A stretch of 64,000 nucleotides of DNA from an uncultured Anaerobiospirillum sp. (lineage in GTDB: Bacteria; Pseudomonadota; Gammaproteobacteria; Enterobacterales; Succinivibrionaceae): NCBI GenBank assembly GCA_944390115.1, contig CALXOW010000002.1, positions 52,770-116,769 on the forward strand, in the 5' to 3' direction. The position numbers were made by a program, and so were the translations under genes. A model generated the notes under the pieces. It saw only the letters and a list, made by a program, of their open reading frames with translations. It was not told the origin of the DNA and did not search any database. Positions 15,804 to 25,715 of this stretch are shown in pieces. The stretch's first letter is position 1, and each line of letters opens with the position of its first letter.

Positions 15804-18485
15804 ATGGGCTTAGTTTGGGGCAGCAGCGGCTATATCGAAGCTGCTGAGAGGAGATTAGTGCAATGGGGCACCGCGTGCGCGGTGACCTGTGCGCTCTTAC
15901 TGTGCCCACCGCTCCCAGTAGCTCACGCCAACCAGTCCGCCGCGCGCAACGAGGTACTGGCCATGCGCCCCGCAAGCGCGTCTTCACTCCCGCTCGACAC
16001 GCTGGTGCTCCCGCCGACCACTTCAGCCCACGCAAACGCACCTCAAGAGAGCGCGCCCGCCCCGCGCGCCCGTACCGCGACCACGTCAGCTCGCCCCCAC
16101 ACGCCTCAAGCGGCCACCTCCACTCGGCCTAACGCGACTCGTACCTCAGTGCGGGCATCCGGTACAGCAGCACGTGCGTCCGGTTCGGCTGTGCATGCGC
16201 AAGGCGCGGCAGCGCCCGCACCTGCTGCGGCAAACTCTCGCCCTACCGTGTGGGGCTGGGATGCTGGACGGCTTGATTATGCCTATGGCTCCGCTGAGGT
16301 TGCAGCCTTTGTTAACACGCCTGAGCAGGTGCAATTGCAAGTGGTGCTGTGCTCCCTCAATGAGGCCACCCCATTTCGCATGAGCGTGATCTTGCCGCAC
16401 ACGGTTGCCAATTCCGGCATTATCCCGATTAAGCTCCATGTTGATGGCACGGTCACTCACGTCTATGCTGAGCTGGTGGGTAATGCGCTCGAGTTTCAAA
16501 TTGACAGCGCCTTTCTCGTCACCTTGCCCGATAGTCCGACCTTTGAGCTGGAATTTAATAAAGACGATGCGGCCTATCTCAAAGTGCCCGCAATGCTCTC
16601 CTTTCCCATGGAACGCGCCCGTCTGGTGTTAAGTGAGGTTGCGCGCACCTGCAAAGTACTCAGCGCTCAAAATGGCTTTGAGAGCTCACCTCAGCTTATC
16701 TCGGGCATCTTATGGCCTAATCAAGGCTTTAATAGCAGTGCGACCTTAGAGCGCCTGGTGCAAGAAGATCCTAAACGCGCGCAAGAGCTGATCGTCGCTG
16801 AGCACCAAGAATCAGTTGCGCTCAAAAAACAGCCCACCACCCGGCCTGACTCTGACTCGCCCCAAGAGCAAGCCCGTCAGTCCTTTAATCAACGCGTCAC
16901 ACATATCAATGGCGTGCCTTTCTTAGCGCCGATTGATATCGATGAAGCGTGCTTACGTCCGGTCGATGACCGCAATGATCTGGTCACGTACGCGCCTGAG
17001 CGCTTCCAGCTGCCCGAAGAGTCTACGGGTGCTGCCCCATCGGCGGTGTTGACTGCCGCTGTTGGCGCCGCAGCGGTGCGTGCCGCGCGCTCTGGGCAGG
17101 AGACTGGGTCAGGGCGTTTCCATATCAGTGCGCTGCAAGAAGGCTCGCCTACGCGCGACTTTGTCCCGTCGCATTGGGAGCGTCGTGACTCCTCCGAGAA
17201 TCAGGAGGCAGCTCAGGCGCGCTCCTATAGCTTTGTCTTAAGCAAACAATGCCGCTTAGCTTTAGATCAAGTCTATGCCCGTACCGGGCAAGAGGCACTG
17301 TCCTATTTGCGCGAGCTGTTTTATGCCCCTGAGGGCAATTATCAGCGCTATGCCGCGCGTTGGCGCTCAGTAATGCAAGATAGCGCCAGTATGGACTTTG
17401 AAAGTCCGCGTGCCACCGCTGAGCGCATCGCGCGTGAAGGCAAGTTGCTGCAAGATTACGATTATTACCTGGCGCTCTATACCCTCTTTAGTGCGGGGTC
17501 GGAGCACTTGGTGCAGTACCCGCAAAGCTATTACGACATTATGCATTTGGGCAAGGATCCCGCAACCTTCCTCTATGCCATGGATAATCGCTATGAGCTG
17601 GAGACGATCAAGTATTCCTCGGTTCTGGTGCGGCGCTTAACCGGCTTTGTCACCAAGCGGCGCAATGTTGAGGATGCTTTGCTTGCCTGGTGGTCCTTTT
17701 ACCAAGAGCTCTGTGCCCTCTTGCCGCCGCTAGCGCGGGCGCAATCGCTGCGTCCTGTGATCTATCGCCAGATGCTGATGCGGATCTGGCGTCAAGCAGG
17801 CTATCCTGAGACGCTGCATTTGCGCCCTGAGTACGCCTTTACGCAAGGACGGCATGGCCGGATTAGTACCGGCGAGTCCTTAGAGGCGCAATGCTCGATC
17901 TTTGAAGGCAGCAATAACGACCAATTCTTCTTTTCCAGCCCCGAGTGCCACAGCATCATCATCACCGATATGCGTCTCTTGGGCTACAACAACGAAGATT
18001 TGCTGGTGGTGTGGCGTAATTGGGAGGCCTATCGTGAGGCCTGGCGCCGCTCGCCTTTTGCTTACAGTCTCAAACGTGAGAGCGCCGAGGGCAATTTAAG
18101 GTCCAATTTCGACCTGACTTTATTGTCCTTGTACAAGACCTATGGCTTTGGTGATTACTATTTGATGCGCAAGTGTATCTCCAGCCGCGACCGCGATATT
18201 TGCGCTTATGAGACCTTTAGAAATAAGGAAAGCTACCAAAACGATATCCGGCGCAGTATTGCGGCCCTCTCTAAGGTTTCAGCGCAAGAGGCGCATAGTT
18301 TGAGTCAGCTACACAATCTGTGGCAAAACTATTACGAGAGCCTGTGTGTCTTCACCAACAACTTAGTGACACGCGGCATGTTAAGCCCTTGGCGTGCTCC
18401 CTTTATCCAAGGTGTGGCCGTGACGGCCCAAGCCGAAGCCATCATTAGCGCTCTCAATCCCAGCATCAACAGCGACGAGTTCTAA
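15804..18485 (+). CDS. Large exported protein of unknown function (893 residues)
   Basis: Not recognised. From ATG 15804 the product starts with a likely signal peptide: positively charged n-region (ERR), a hydrophobic core TACAVTCALLLCPPLPVA and an AHA cleavage site near residue 42. Residues about 43-150 are Ala/Pro/Thr/Ser-rich and low in complexity, resembling an envelope linker. The rest (about 150-893) is a mixed, mostly helical-looking globular region rich in Tyr, Arg and Leu, with no catalytic motif that I can name. No strong ribosome site precedes the ATG, and an A9 tract lies just upstream. GTG 15858 has AGGAGA but only three bases away and would lose the charged n-region. The gene stands alone between the regulator and galM, with a hairpin after it. 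Confidence 0.7.
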   Translation: MGLVWGSSGYIEAAERRLVQWGTACAVTCALLLCPPLPVAHANQSAARNEVLAMRPASASSLPLDTLVLPPTTSAHANAPQESAPAPRARTATTSARPHTPQAATSTRPNATRTSVRASGTAARASGSAVHAQGAAAPAPAAANSRPTVWGWDAGRLDYAYGSAEVAAFVNTPEQVQLQVVLCSLNEATPFRMSVILPHTVANSGIIPIKLHVDGTVTHVYAELVGNALEFQIDSAFLVTLPDSPTFELEFNKDDAAYLKVPAMLSFPMERARLVLSEVARTCKVLSAQNGFESSPQLISGILWPNQGFNSSATLERLVQEDPKRAQELIVAEHQESVALKKQPTTRPDSDSPQEQARQSFNQRVTHINGVPFLAPIDIDEACLRPVDDRNDLVTYAPERFQLPEESTGAAPSAVLTAAVGAAAVRAARSGQETGSGRFHISALQEGSPTRDFVPSHWERRDSSENQEAAQARSYSFVLSKQCRLALDQVYARTGQEALSYLRELFYAPEGNYQRYAARWRSVMQDSASMDFESPRATAERIAREGKLLQDYDYYLALYTLFSAGSEHLVQYPQSYYDIMHLGKDPATFLYAMDNRYELETIKYSSVLVRRLTGFVTKRRNVEDALLAWWSFYQELCALLPPLARAQSLRPVIYRQMLMRIWRQAGYPETLHLRPEYAFTQGRHGRISTGESLEAQCSIFEGSNNDQFFFSSPECHSIIITDMRLLGYNNEDLLVVWRNWEAYREAWRRSPFAYSLKRESAEGNLRSNFDLTLLSLYKTYGFGDYYLMRKCISSRDRDICAYETFRNKESYQNDIRRSIAALSKVSAQEAHSLSQLHNLWQNYYESLCVFTNNLVTRGMLSPWRAPFIQGVAVTAQAEAIISALNPSINSDEF

Positions 18486-18613
18486 CCTCTGAGCTCACTG
18501 CAAGTGAGCACAGCCGCATCAGCAGACATAACCTCTAAACATAATAATGCGCGCGCCTTGCGACGAGCTAACATAAGTATCAGAAAAGATAAGTTTTAGG
18601 GTGCAGAAACAGA

Positions 18614-18644
18614 CCAGCCCCCAAGGCTGGGCCTTGGGGGCTGG
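18614..18644. terminator. Perfect 13-bp hairpin between convergent genes
   Basis: CCAGCCCCCAAGG (18614-18626) pairs with CCTTGGGGGCTGG (18632-18644) across a five-base loop. It lies between the 893-residue protein gene and galM, which converge. No T run is adjacent on either strand, so termination is likely but not certain. Confidence 0.55.
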
Positions 18645-18689
18645 TGCGAGTGTACGCGCTTGTTGGGCGCGCGTCCGCGCTTTGTGCGC

Positions 18690-19763
18690 TTAGATTACCG
18701 TAAACTTGTAGGTAATGAAGTGCTTTAATGGAGCGCTTGGGCTAACCAGTGGGTTGACGTCCTTGTACTGATCTAAGTGTGGAGCGTCAGGGAAGTACTC
18801 TGGCTCAATAGCAAAGCCGTCGTAAGCACCGTAGACCTTGCCGTCATCACGGGCGTAGGCACACATGTCCTCAGTGGCGCCTTCGTTAATGGCATTGCCC
18901 GAATAGAATTGGAAGGCTGGGTAGTCGGTGTAAACGTCGAGCTGGACGCGGGCGCCGTCAATTGGCTCGCCCTTGACCGATACGACTGGCTTGGTGGTGT
19001 CGCCCATACCCTTGACCACAAAGCAGTGGTCGTAGCCGTGGGTGAACTCCATATTCTTGTCATCGGCAAAGTCGTCGACCGAGTTTGCAAACTTCTTCCA
19101 CTGAGTGAAGTTGAAGTTATCGACCTTGTCGGTGCGCGCGGTGACGTTGTAGAGCTCGCCGGTTGGAATAGCGCGCGAGTCAATCACTAAGATTTGCTCG
19201 GAGTTAAAGCAGCCCTCGTGGCCTAAGACCGAGCTGTGGTGGCCATTTAAGTTGAAGTAGGAGTGATTGGTGATGCAGGCGGCGCACTCTTGGTCGCACT
19301 TGCCTTCGTACTCAATCTTTAAGGCGCCATCGTCACCTAAGGTGTAAACGACGGTCAGGTCAAAATTGCCTGGGAAGCCCTCGTCGCCATCAGGCGAGTG
19401 CAGGGTAAAGGTGACGCTGTTCTTGCTTTGAGCGGCAATAGTAAAGCGCTTCTTATCAAAGCCGACCTCACCGCCGTGCAGGACGACGTCCTTGCCGCCG
19501 CCTACGGTGTAGCTCTTGCCATTGGCCTTGAACTCACCGTGGTTGATGCGGTTGGCGTAACGGCCAATGGTGGCGCCCATATAGCACAGCTGACGGCTGT
19601 AATCCTCAGGGGCCTTAGGGCCTACTAACATCTCGTGGAGCTTGCCGTTAACTGGGACTTTGATCGAGTGGATGGTAGCACCCCAGTCCATAATGGTTAC
19701 GCTCATATTGTGGGCATTGGTCAGCTCAACGAGCTTTGGGTTTTGGGCAAAAATATCGCTCAT
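18690..19763 (-). CDS. galM: Aldose 1-epimerase (galactose mutarotase)
   Basis: Interconverts alpha and beta anomers of aldoses such as galactose and glucose. The 357-residue beta-sandwich protein has YMGATIGRYANRI, the catalytic-His segment ITNHSYFNLNGH, a second conserved His in HGYDHCFV and the catalytic-Glu segment FAIEPEYFPDAPH. Length and motif order are normal for GalM. No strong Shine-Dalgarno is visible just before the ATG (GAGGAGG lies further upstream), so the start is less certain than the identity. No galactose pathway genes are adjacent. Confidence 0.92.
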   Translation of the reverse strand: MSDIFAQNPKLVELTNAHNMSVTIMDWGATIHSIKVPVNGKLHEMLVGPKAPEDYSRQLCYMGATIGRYANRINHGEFKANGKSYTVGGGKDVVLHGGEVGFDKKRFTIAAQSKNSVTFTLHSPDGDEGFPGNFDLTVVYTLGDDGALKIEYEGKCDQECAACITNHSYFNLNGHHSSVLGHEGCFNSEQILVIDSRAIPTGELYNVTARTDKVDNFNFTQWKKFANSVDDFADDKNMEFTHGYDHCFVVKGMGDTTKPVVSVKGEPIDGARVQLDVYTDYPAFQFYSGNAINEGATEDMCAYARDDGKVYGAYDGFAIEPEYFPDAPHLDQYKDVNPLVSPSAPLKHFITYKFTVI

Positions 19764-19883
19764 CTATTCCACGCCCCGTGCTGGGGGCCTCCTCCTCAAA
19801 AAACATTTGGTGCCCGTGGTGGGCTCAATCCCCTAACTTACTCTAAGACGCTCTAGGGCTCAATAGGCCCAGCGCACAGAAAT

Positions 19884-19919
19884 GAAAAAGCGCCAGACCT
19901 GAGGCCTCGCGCTTTTTCT
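19884..19919. terminator. Terminator after the substrate-binding protein gene
   Basis: GAAAAAGCG and CGCTTTTTC arms enclose a partly paired loop; A and T runs on both sides allow termination on the minus strand, 20 bases past the stop at 19939. Confidence 0.7.
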
Positions 19920-19938
19920 AAATCAAGCAGAAGTTGCT

Positions 19939-21504
19939 TTATTCTACGGTCTTCTCGACATCCTTAAAGAACATCAGGCCGATTGGGTGCACTTCGGCAT
20001 TCTTGATATTAGGACGATAGGCTAAGAGGTTCTGGGCGTGAGCAATTGGGAAAATACCAACGTCCTCAGCTAAGACACGCTCAGCCTCTTCGTAGATCTT
20101 GGTACGCTCTGGGCCATCCTTGACGTGGACACCTTGCTCAATTAAGGCGTTGAACTCCTCGTTTTGCCACAGACCTTGGTTGATGTTGGCATCAGGGCGG
20201 GCAAAGATATTGATGAAGTTGTCAGGATCGCCGTTATCGCCGTTCCAGCCGATAAAGCTTAAATCCCACGAGTCAGTCATTAAGCGGCTCTTGAAGGTCG
20301 CCCAGTCGTAGACGGCAATCGAAGCCTCCACGCCCACTTCCTTTAAGTAGGCCTGAACTGCCTCAGATAAGACCTGGCCACCCACGGTGTTGGAGTAGCT
20401 GGCGTTGGAGTTAGCGATAATCTTAACCTTGGTGACGCCCTTCTCAGCTAAAGCCTTCTTGGCGGCCTCTGGGTCGTAGGTTACAGTTGGAGTGTTCTCG
20501 CTGTAGCCTGCCATAAAGCTTGGGAAGTAGGTCTTAGCGTAGCTCGAGAAGCCCTTATAGAGCGACTTAACTAACTCTGGGGTGTTGATGGCTTGAGCTA
20601 AGGCGCGGCGAATCTCGCGATCCTTGGTCTGCTCGTGCTCACGGGTGTTAAAGAGCATATACAGGGTGCTGTTGCCATCACGCTGGAAGATCTTGTTGCC
20701 CGCAGCGGTGATTTGCGGGGCAACGTTGGCGTCGATACCGGTGATGATATCGACCTCACCATTGTTTAAGGCTACGACACGAGCGCCATTTTCCTTCATT
20801 AAGCGGAAGATGACGTTTTGAACCTTAGGCTTTTCGCCCCAGTAATCCTCGAAGGTGGTGAGGATCACTTGCTGGCCGCGATCCCAAGCTACTAAGCGGT
20901 AAGGACCGGTACCAACTGGGTTGGTCATGAGGTTGTTGTTATTGGCCTTTAAGGCAGTAGGGGAGGCAATAGGGGCAGCATAGAGCATGGCCATATTGCG
21001 TAAGAATGGGGTCGAGCTCTGCTTTAAGGTGATCTTAACCGTGTACTGGTCTAAGACCTCAACCTTAGCCACGTCACCGTAAACTAACTCAGCGTAAGCC
21101 ATACGGGCGGTGCGGTTCTCAGGCATTTGGCGCTCGATATTGAACTTGACCGCCTCAGCGTCAAATGGGGTGCCGTCGTGGAACTTGACGCCCTGACGCA
21201 GCTTAAAGGTGTACTCCAGGCCATCGTCGGAAATAGTCCAGCTCTCAGCTAAGCCTGGCTCAACTTCCATCGAGCCCGGCTTGAAAGCTAACAGGGACTC
21301 GTAGATGTTGCTGATGACGTCGCCGGAGTAATTGTCATCGACCATAGCTGGGTCAAGGCCAACCGGCTCGGTCGAAACGGCAACAAAGAGATTATCTTGA
21401 GGCTTGCGCGATAAGGCTGCTTGGGCAGCGGAGCTAAAGAGGCTAGCACCGACCACAGCAGCGCAGGCCAGAGCTAAAACCGACTTCTTAAAATGGAACT
21501 TCAT
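19939..21504 (-). CDS. ABC transporter substrate-binding protein, oligopeptide/dipeptide/glutathione type (SBP_bac_5)
   Basis: A periplasmic binding protein of 521 residues. It has a signal peptide (MKFHFKKSVLALACAAV..., cleavage near AAQAA), then the family 5 hallmarks GLDPAMVDDNYSGDVISNIYESL and LRQGVKFHDGTPFDAEAVKFN, and a C-terminal FIGWNGDNGDPDNF. The DPDNF style is like GsiB/HbpA/DppA proteins that bind peptides, glutathione or haem; the ligand cannot be read from sequence. No permease or ATPase genes are adjacent, so it is an orphan. ATG 21504 gives a standard signal peptide, although the ribosome site is weak and a TTG 12 bases upstream is in frame. Confidence 0.88.
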   Translation of the reverse strand: MKFHFKKSVLALACAAVVGASLFSSAAQAALSRKPQDNLFVAVSTEPVGLDPAMVDDNYSGDVISNIYESLLAFKPGSMEVEPGLAESWTISDDGLEYTFKLRQGVKFHDGTPFDAEAVKFNIERQMPENRTARMAYAELVYGDVAKVEVLDQYTVKITLKQSSTPFLRNMAMLYAAPIASPTALKANNNNLMTNPVGTGPYRLVAWDRGQQVILTTFEDYWGEKPKVQNVIFRLMKENGARVVALNNGEVDIITGIDANVAPQITAAGNKIFQRDGNSTLYMLFNTREHEQTKDREIRRALAQAINTPELVKSLYKGFSSYAKTYFPSFMAGYSENTPTVTYDPEAAKKALAEKGVTKVKIIANSNASYSNTVGGQVLSEAVQAYLKEVGVEASIAVYDWATFKSRLMTDSWDLSFIGWNGDNGDPDNFINIFARPDANINQGLWQNEEFNALIEQGVHVKDGPERTKIYEEAERVLAEDVGIFPIAHAQNLLAYRPNIKNAEVHPIGLMFFKDVEKTVE

Positions 21505-21770
21505 TGAATTAATCAATCAATTAGCAAAATGAGCAGGGAGGATGCGTGGAGCACTACCGCAGAACGCAGCAGATCCACAATTGGCGCATTATAGCACCGG
21601 GGCTTGTGCCTCAATTTGCGGCAAAAACCGGGTTCAAGCTCAAAGTTTGGCTCGCTGCTGGTGCCTGTGCGCACCAGGAGCGGGAAAATACCAACATCGC
21701 CGCCCTAGTTGTGCTAGGAGGCAGCCGGTACTAGGACTTAGGCGCAAAAGCTAATTTGCGACCATGAGAT

Positions 21771-22103
21771 TTTGTTTGAATTTGTGATCTTTGCCGTATA
21801 ATGGGCGCCACTTTTGGGTAGAGGTGGCGCTGCCACCTAAAGCGAACAGAGCTTAAGCTCAGGGATGGGCCCAGGGCCCCTTGGGAGTTCGCTGACCCTA
21901 TTGGCAAGCGCTTGGTGGGATCACGTCAGATCCAATGGGCAAGCGCTACGGGAACACGCTTGCACCAAGCGCAGGTGCTGCTTTTGGCAGTGCTCAAACA
22001 TCAAACAAGGCTGCGCCCCTAATCAAGGGACGTCAGGGCCCTATTGCCCGCATTAAGCGGGTCTGATGTCATGCGCCTAGCAAGCTCTAACTTAGGAATT
22101 GCT
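21771..22103 (+). promoter_or_regulatory. Promoter and long leader of deaD
   Basis: TATAAT at 21797-21802 is a perfect -10. TTGTTT/TTTGAA sequences at 21772-21780 are possible -35 boxes at 16-19 bp spacing. Transcription from here gives a leader of about 295 bases before the deaD ATG, as in other cold-shock helicase mRNAs. The leader has a GGCAAGCGCT word repeated at about 21902 and 21938. No gene is seen in 21505-22103. Confidence 0.6.
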
Positions 22104-24512
22104 ATGTCGCAACAAGATTACGACTCCATTATTGATGCGCTACTTGAGGCCGATGCCGCCCGCATGGCCGCCGACCAAGACGCCTTAACTCCAGACGATG
22201 CCACCAACGCAGAGCAACAAACTGCCTCAGAGCCGCAAGCTACCACTGAGCCACAAGCTATCCCAGAGGAAGCTGCTCCAGAGGCAAGCCCTGAGTGCGC
22301 GCCAGAAGTTGCAACCGCTGCTGAGATTTCAACCGCTACTGAAGCTGAGATTGAGCGAGCCGCTGATGCGGACGAGGCTGAGACTGAGGATGCTGAGGCT
22401 GCCGCTGAGACTGAGGCTGCTGCTGAGCCTGACGGGGTACGCTTTGCTGATTTAGGCCTAGCCCCTGAGGTGATGGAAGCGGTTGTGCACGAGGGCTTTG
22501 AGCAGCCGACTCCGATTCAAGAGCGTGCTATTCCGGTGGTGCTCTCGGGCCGTGACATGATTGGTCAAGCCCAGACTGGTACGGGCAAGACCGCCGCCTT
22601 TGCGCTGCCGATTTTATCGCGCTTGGTCTCAGGTCATAAGCGCACCAAGTACGATAGCCGCGAGCGCGCGATTTTTGCCCTGGTCTTGGAGCCGACCCGT
22701 GAGCTCGCTTTACAGGTCGCCGAGTCTTTTTCGCGCTTTGCTCACTTTATCGAGGACTTCCGCGTCGTGCCAATCTACGGCGGTGCTTCTTATGAAGCGC
22801 AGCTCAAGAGCTTAAAGCGCGGCGTTCAAGTCGTGGTTGCTACCCCAGGTCGCTTAATGGACTTGATGGAGCGCGGACGCTTGGACTTTAGCGCGGTCGA
22901 GCACGTGGTGATCGACGAAGCCGATGAAATGCTGCGTATGGGCTTTATCGATGACGTTGATTGGATCTTAGAGCGCGTCACCTCCGAGCATCAGACGGCG
23001 CTGTTCTCGGCTACCATGCCGGAGGTCATTCGCCGTATCGCGACTGCGCACTTAGTTGACCCGATTGAGGTGCGTATCGAGTCGCGTACCACCACCGCAA
23101 CCACGGTGCGTCAGCGCTATTGGGTCGCAACCGGTGCCCACAAGATCGATGCCATGACCCGTATGCTCGAAGTCGAGCCATATGAGGCAGTCTTGGTCTT
23201 TGTCCGTACTAAGACCGATGCGGAGGAAGTTGCCAATAAGCTCGCCGCTCGTGGCTTTGCCTGCGCCGCTTTACACGGCGATATTCCACAGCGTCAGCGT
23301 GAGCACCTGGTCAATCGCTTAAAGAAGGGCACGCTCGATATCTTAATTGCTACCGACGTCGCCGCTCGTGGCCTTGATGTCGACCGCATCACCCACGTCT
23401 TCAACTACGACATCCCATATGATGCCGAGTCCTACGTGCACCGTATTGGCCGTACCGGCCGCGCCGGTCGCACTGGTGAGGCGATCTTATTTGTCTCGCC
23501 ACGTGAGCGCCGCGCCTTACGCCAGATTGAGCGTGTCACCAAGCAGCGCATTGAGCCGATGTCGATGCCGACGATTGCCGACGTCAACAAGCGCCGTCTT
23601 GAGAACTTCCGCAATCAGATCTTAGACACGATCGAGAACTCGGACTTAGAGCCGTATGTTCAGGTGATCGAGGAAATGCTGACCGATGACAGCATTGAGC
23701 CGGAAATCCTGTGCGCGGCTCTTGCCAAGATGGCCCAGCGCGACGGCGAGCTGCTCTTAGATGAGAGCGAGCCTGAGCCAGCTTTCCGCAGCTTCGACGA
23801 CAAGCCAAAGAGCAACTTTGAGGGTAATCGCGAGCGTCGTCGGGGTGGCCCATCGGCTGAGCCACAGCCGCTTAAGGACTTCCCTGACCTCAAGATGGTG
23901 CGCTACCGCTTAGCAGTAGGCCGTCGTGATGTGGTCAAGCCAGGCCAAATCGTGGGTGCAATCGCCAACGAGGCCAACCTCGATAGCAAGTACATCGGTG
24001 AGATTTCGATCTTCGATACTTTCACCATCGTTGACCTGCCAGAGGGTATGCCGCGTGAGACCATGGACGTATTAGCCCATGCCCGTGTCAATGGTCGTGC
24101 CTTAGAGCTGCGTGAGTACAGCGCTGAGCCGCCACGTAAGCACGAGCACTCCGAGCGCCCAGAGCGGGGCGAGCGTCATGAGCGCGGGGATCGTGGTGAG
24201 CGTGGTGAGCGCGGTGGCCGTCACGAGCGTGCTGGGCGCGGCGAGCGCTTCTTGGAGCGCGCAGAGGCGCCACGCGGTAAGGGCCGCTCGCGCGATTTAG
24301 CCGCCTTTGGCTTTAATGAGCCGATCTTTGTCGATGATACGGTCGACTTTGAGGAAATGGCCCACCCAAGCCCAAAGGGCCCTAAGGGTAAGAAGGGTAA
24401 GCATCGCCCAAGCTTTGACTTGGACGCACGCGGCCGTAAGGGCGGCCATGGTCCTAAGGGGCCAAAGGGTGGCTTTAAGGGCCGTCCGCATTTTGGTGCG
24501 CGTGGCTTCTAA
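22104..24512 (+). CDS. deaD: DEAD-box RNA helicase, DeaD/CsdA type, with acidic N-terminal extension
   Basis: ATP-dependent RNA helicase for ribosome assembly and mRNA remodelling, especially in the cold. From ATG 22104 (AGGA seven bases upstream) it has 802 residues against about 630 in E. coli. Residues 1-112 are an Ala/Glu/Thr-rich acidic extension absent from typical DeaD. The core follows: Q motif FEQPTPIQ (132-139), Walker A AQTGTGKT (156-163), PTRELALQV, ATPGRLMD, DEAD, SAT, then HRIGRTGRAGR. The C-terminal part has the CsdA RNA-binding fold (YRLAVGRRDVVKPGQIVGAI) and a basic RG/KG-rich tail. A terminator follows. Confidence 0.95.
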   Translation: MSQQDYDSIIDALLEADAARMAADQDALTPDDATNAEQQTASEPQATTEPQAIPEEAAPEASPECAPEVATAAEISTATEAEIERAADADEAETEDAEAAAETEAAAEPDGVRFADLGLAPEVMEAVVHEGFEQPTPIQERAIPVVLSGRDMIGQAQTGTGKTAAFALPILSRLVSGHKRTKYDSRERAIFALVLEPTRELALQVAESFSRFAHFIEDFRVVPIYGGASYEAQLKSLKRGVQVVVATPGRLMDLMERGRLDFSAVEHVVIDEADEMLRMGFIDDVDWILERVTSEHQTALFSATMPEVIRRIATAHLVDPIEVRIESRTTTATTVRQRYWVATGAHKIDAMTRMLEVEPYEAVLVFVRTKTDAEEVANKLAARGFACAALHGDIPQRQREHLVNRLKKGTLDILIATDVAARGLDVDRITHVFNYDIPYDAESYVHRIGRTGRAGRTGEAILFVSPRERRALRQIERVTKQRIEPMSMPTIADVNKRRLENFRNQILDTIENSDLEPYVQVIEEMLTDDSIEPEILCAALAKMAQRDGELLLDESEPEPAFRSFDDKPKSNFEGNRERRRGGPSAEPQPLKDFPDLKMVRYRLAVGRRDVVKPGQIVGAIANEANLDSKYIGEISIFDTFTIVDLPEGMPRETMDVLAHARVNGRALELREYSAEPPRKHEHSERPERGERHERGDRGERGERGGRHERAGRGERFLERAEAPRGKGRSRDLAAFGFNEPIFVDDTVDFEEMAHPSPKGPKGKKGKHRPSFDLDARGRKGGHGPKGPKGGFKGRPHFGARGF

Positions 24513-24546
24513 GTTAGGGCGTTAATCCGTCAATTAAGCGCTTTTT

Positions 24547-24588
24547 TACGGCTCAGCATCACGTTTGCGCGCGGTGCTGAGCCGTTTT
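24547..24588 (+). terminator. Rho-independent terminator of deaD
   Basis: CGGCTCAGCA and TGCTGAGCCG arms (24549-24583) are followed by TTTTCT. The hairpin starts about 35 bases after the stop. Confidence 0.8.
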
Positions 24589-24780
24589 CTTTGCGATTTT
24601 GGGGATATTGGTCACATTGTTGCTAAATTTCGTACCTATATGGCGTTACAGCACGGTGCCAAAACCGCATAATTAGCATTAAGAAAAGTGAAGTAGGCCG
24701 TGCACTGTACCAGCGCACGGGCTTTAAAATTGCCACTTTTTCTTTTTGCTTTTTTTGTTGGTGTGGTTTTAGGAGGCGCT

Positions 24781-25566
24781 ATGTCTGATCAAATTACGTC
24801 ACTTGTTAGTGCCATTACTAAGTTCTTGGGCTGCCCTTGCACTTACTTTGCACCGATGGTTGATGACGAGCCTTTGATGGAAGCCTATCGTCAGGCCTTG
24901 GAGGAGAGCTCGGAACTTAAGACCTTTGTCCCCGTGATTATTGTGCCTTCCGAGACCTTACTTGACACCTTGGTTATGAACTCCGATGAGACTGCCAACG
25001 GAGATGATATCCCGGAAAAGTACGATTTAGATGAGGTCACACGTTTTCGCAATGAGCTGCTCTCTGCCGACTCGACGCAGGGCGGCGCTGCATTAAGTGA
25101 GCTGGTTTCGATCGCCCAAGATGTGCTGGAAGATCCCGAGCTCTTTGAGCGCATGATCAACGAAGAAGGTGGCACGGTCGAAAGCCATCACCAATTCCTG
25201 TCCTACTGGGACTACGACAGTGGTATGACCGAGCACGTGATCTTAGCCAAGATTCCGGTACAGCATCCGTACAATGTCTTTGCCTACCTGCCGATGGGCG
25301 GCTGGAACGCTTGCCCGAGCAATAGCGCCTTAATCGCGATTTCGCGGCTGTGGTACGAAAAATATGGCGCCGTCCCAGCTGTAATCAGTAAGGACACCGT
25401 GGAGTACTTGGTCGAAGAGGCTGTTCCTGAGAGCGAGTGCAAGGATCTTGCGATCAAGCAATACGCCTTCTGCCCATCGATTATTGAGGAAAGTGATGGC
25501 ATCACCATTTTCTCACACGCCGAGGGCCTTAAAACCTCCAGTGTCTGGTACTTCTGGTGGGATTAA
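24781..25566 (+). CDS. DUF4253-domain protein
   Basis: A 261-residue cytosolic protein whose C-terminal half matches the DUF4253 pattern: AYLPMGGWNACPSN, RLWYEKYGAVPAVIS, a Glu in DTVEYLV, KQYAFCPSIIE and the terminal WYFWWD. The family's function is unknown; some members sit near toxin-immunity loci as possible immunity proteins, but no toxin gene is seen here. ATG 24781 has a perfect AGGAGG five bases upstream. The frame is open 27 codons further back and would add a hydrophobic stretch, but that lacks a ribosome site. It is a single-gene unit with its own terminator. Confidence 0.8.
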   Translation: MSDQITSLVSAITKFLGCPCTYFAPMVDDEPLMEAYRQALEESSELKTFVPVIIVPSETLLDTLVMNSDETANGDDIPEKYDLDEVTRFRNELLSADSTQGGAALSELVSIAQDVLEDPELFERMINEEGGTVESHHQFLSYWDYDSGMTEHVILAKIPVQHPYNVFAYLPMGGWNACPSNSALIAISRLWYEKYGAVPAVISKDTVEYLVEEAVPESECKDLAIKQYAFCPSIIEESDGITIFSHAEGLKTSSVWYFWWD

Positions 25567-25591
25567 AGCGTAGCGCAGTACTAATTAACAG

Positions 25592-25616
25592 CAACGGGGC
25601 TTGAGGCCCCGTTTTT
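25592..25616 (+). terminator. Terminator of the DUF4253 gene
   Basis: ACGGGGC, a TTGA loop and GCCCCGT, followed by TTTT, 26 bases after the stop. Confidence 0.8.
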
Positions 25617-25715
25617 GTTGCAGCTCACGCTGTCAGCTCAGCCGCCCGCTTAGGGGCGGGCGCTTGAGGCTGAGGCGCGGGCGCTTGAGCCTGGTAGCTT
25701 ACGCGCTGAGGTGGC

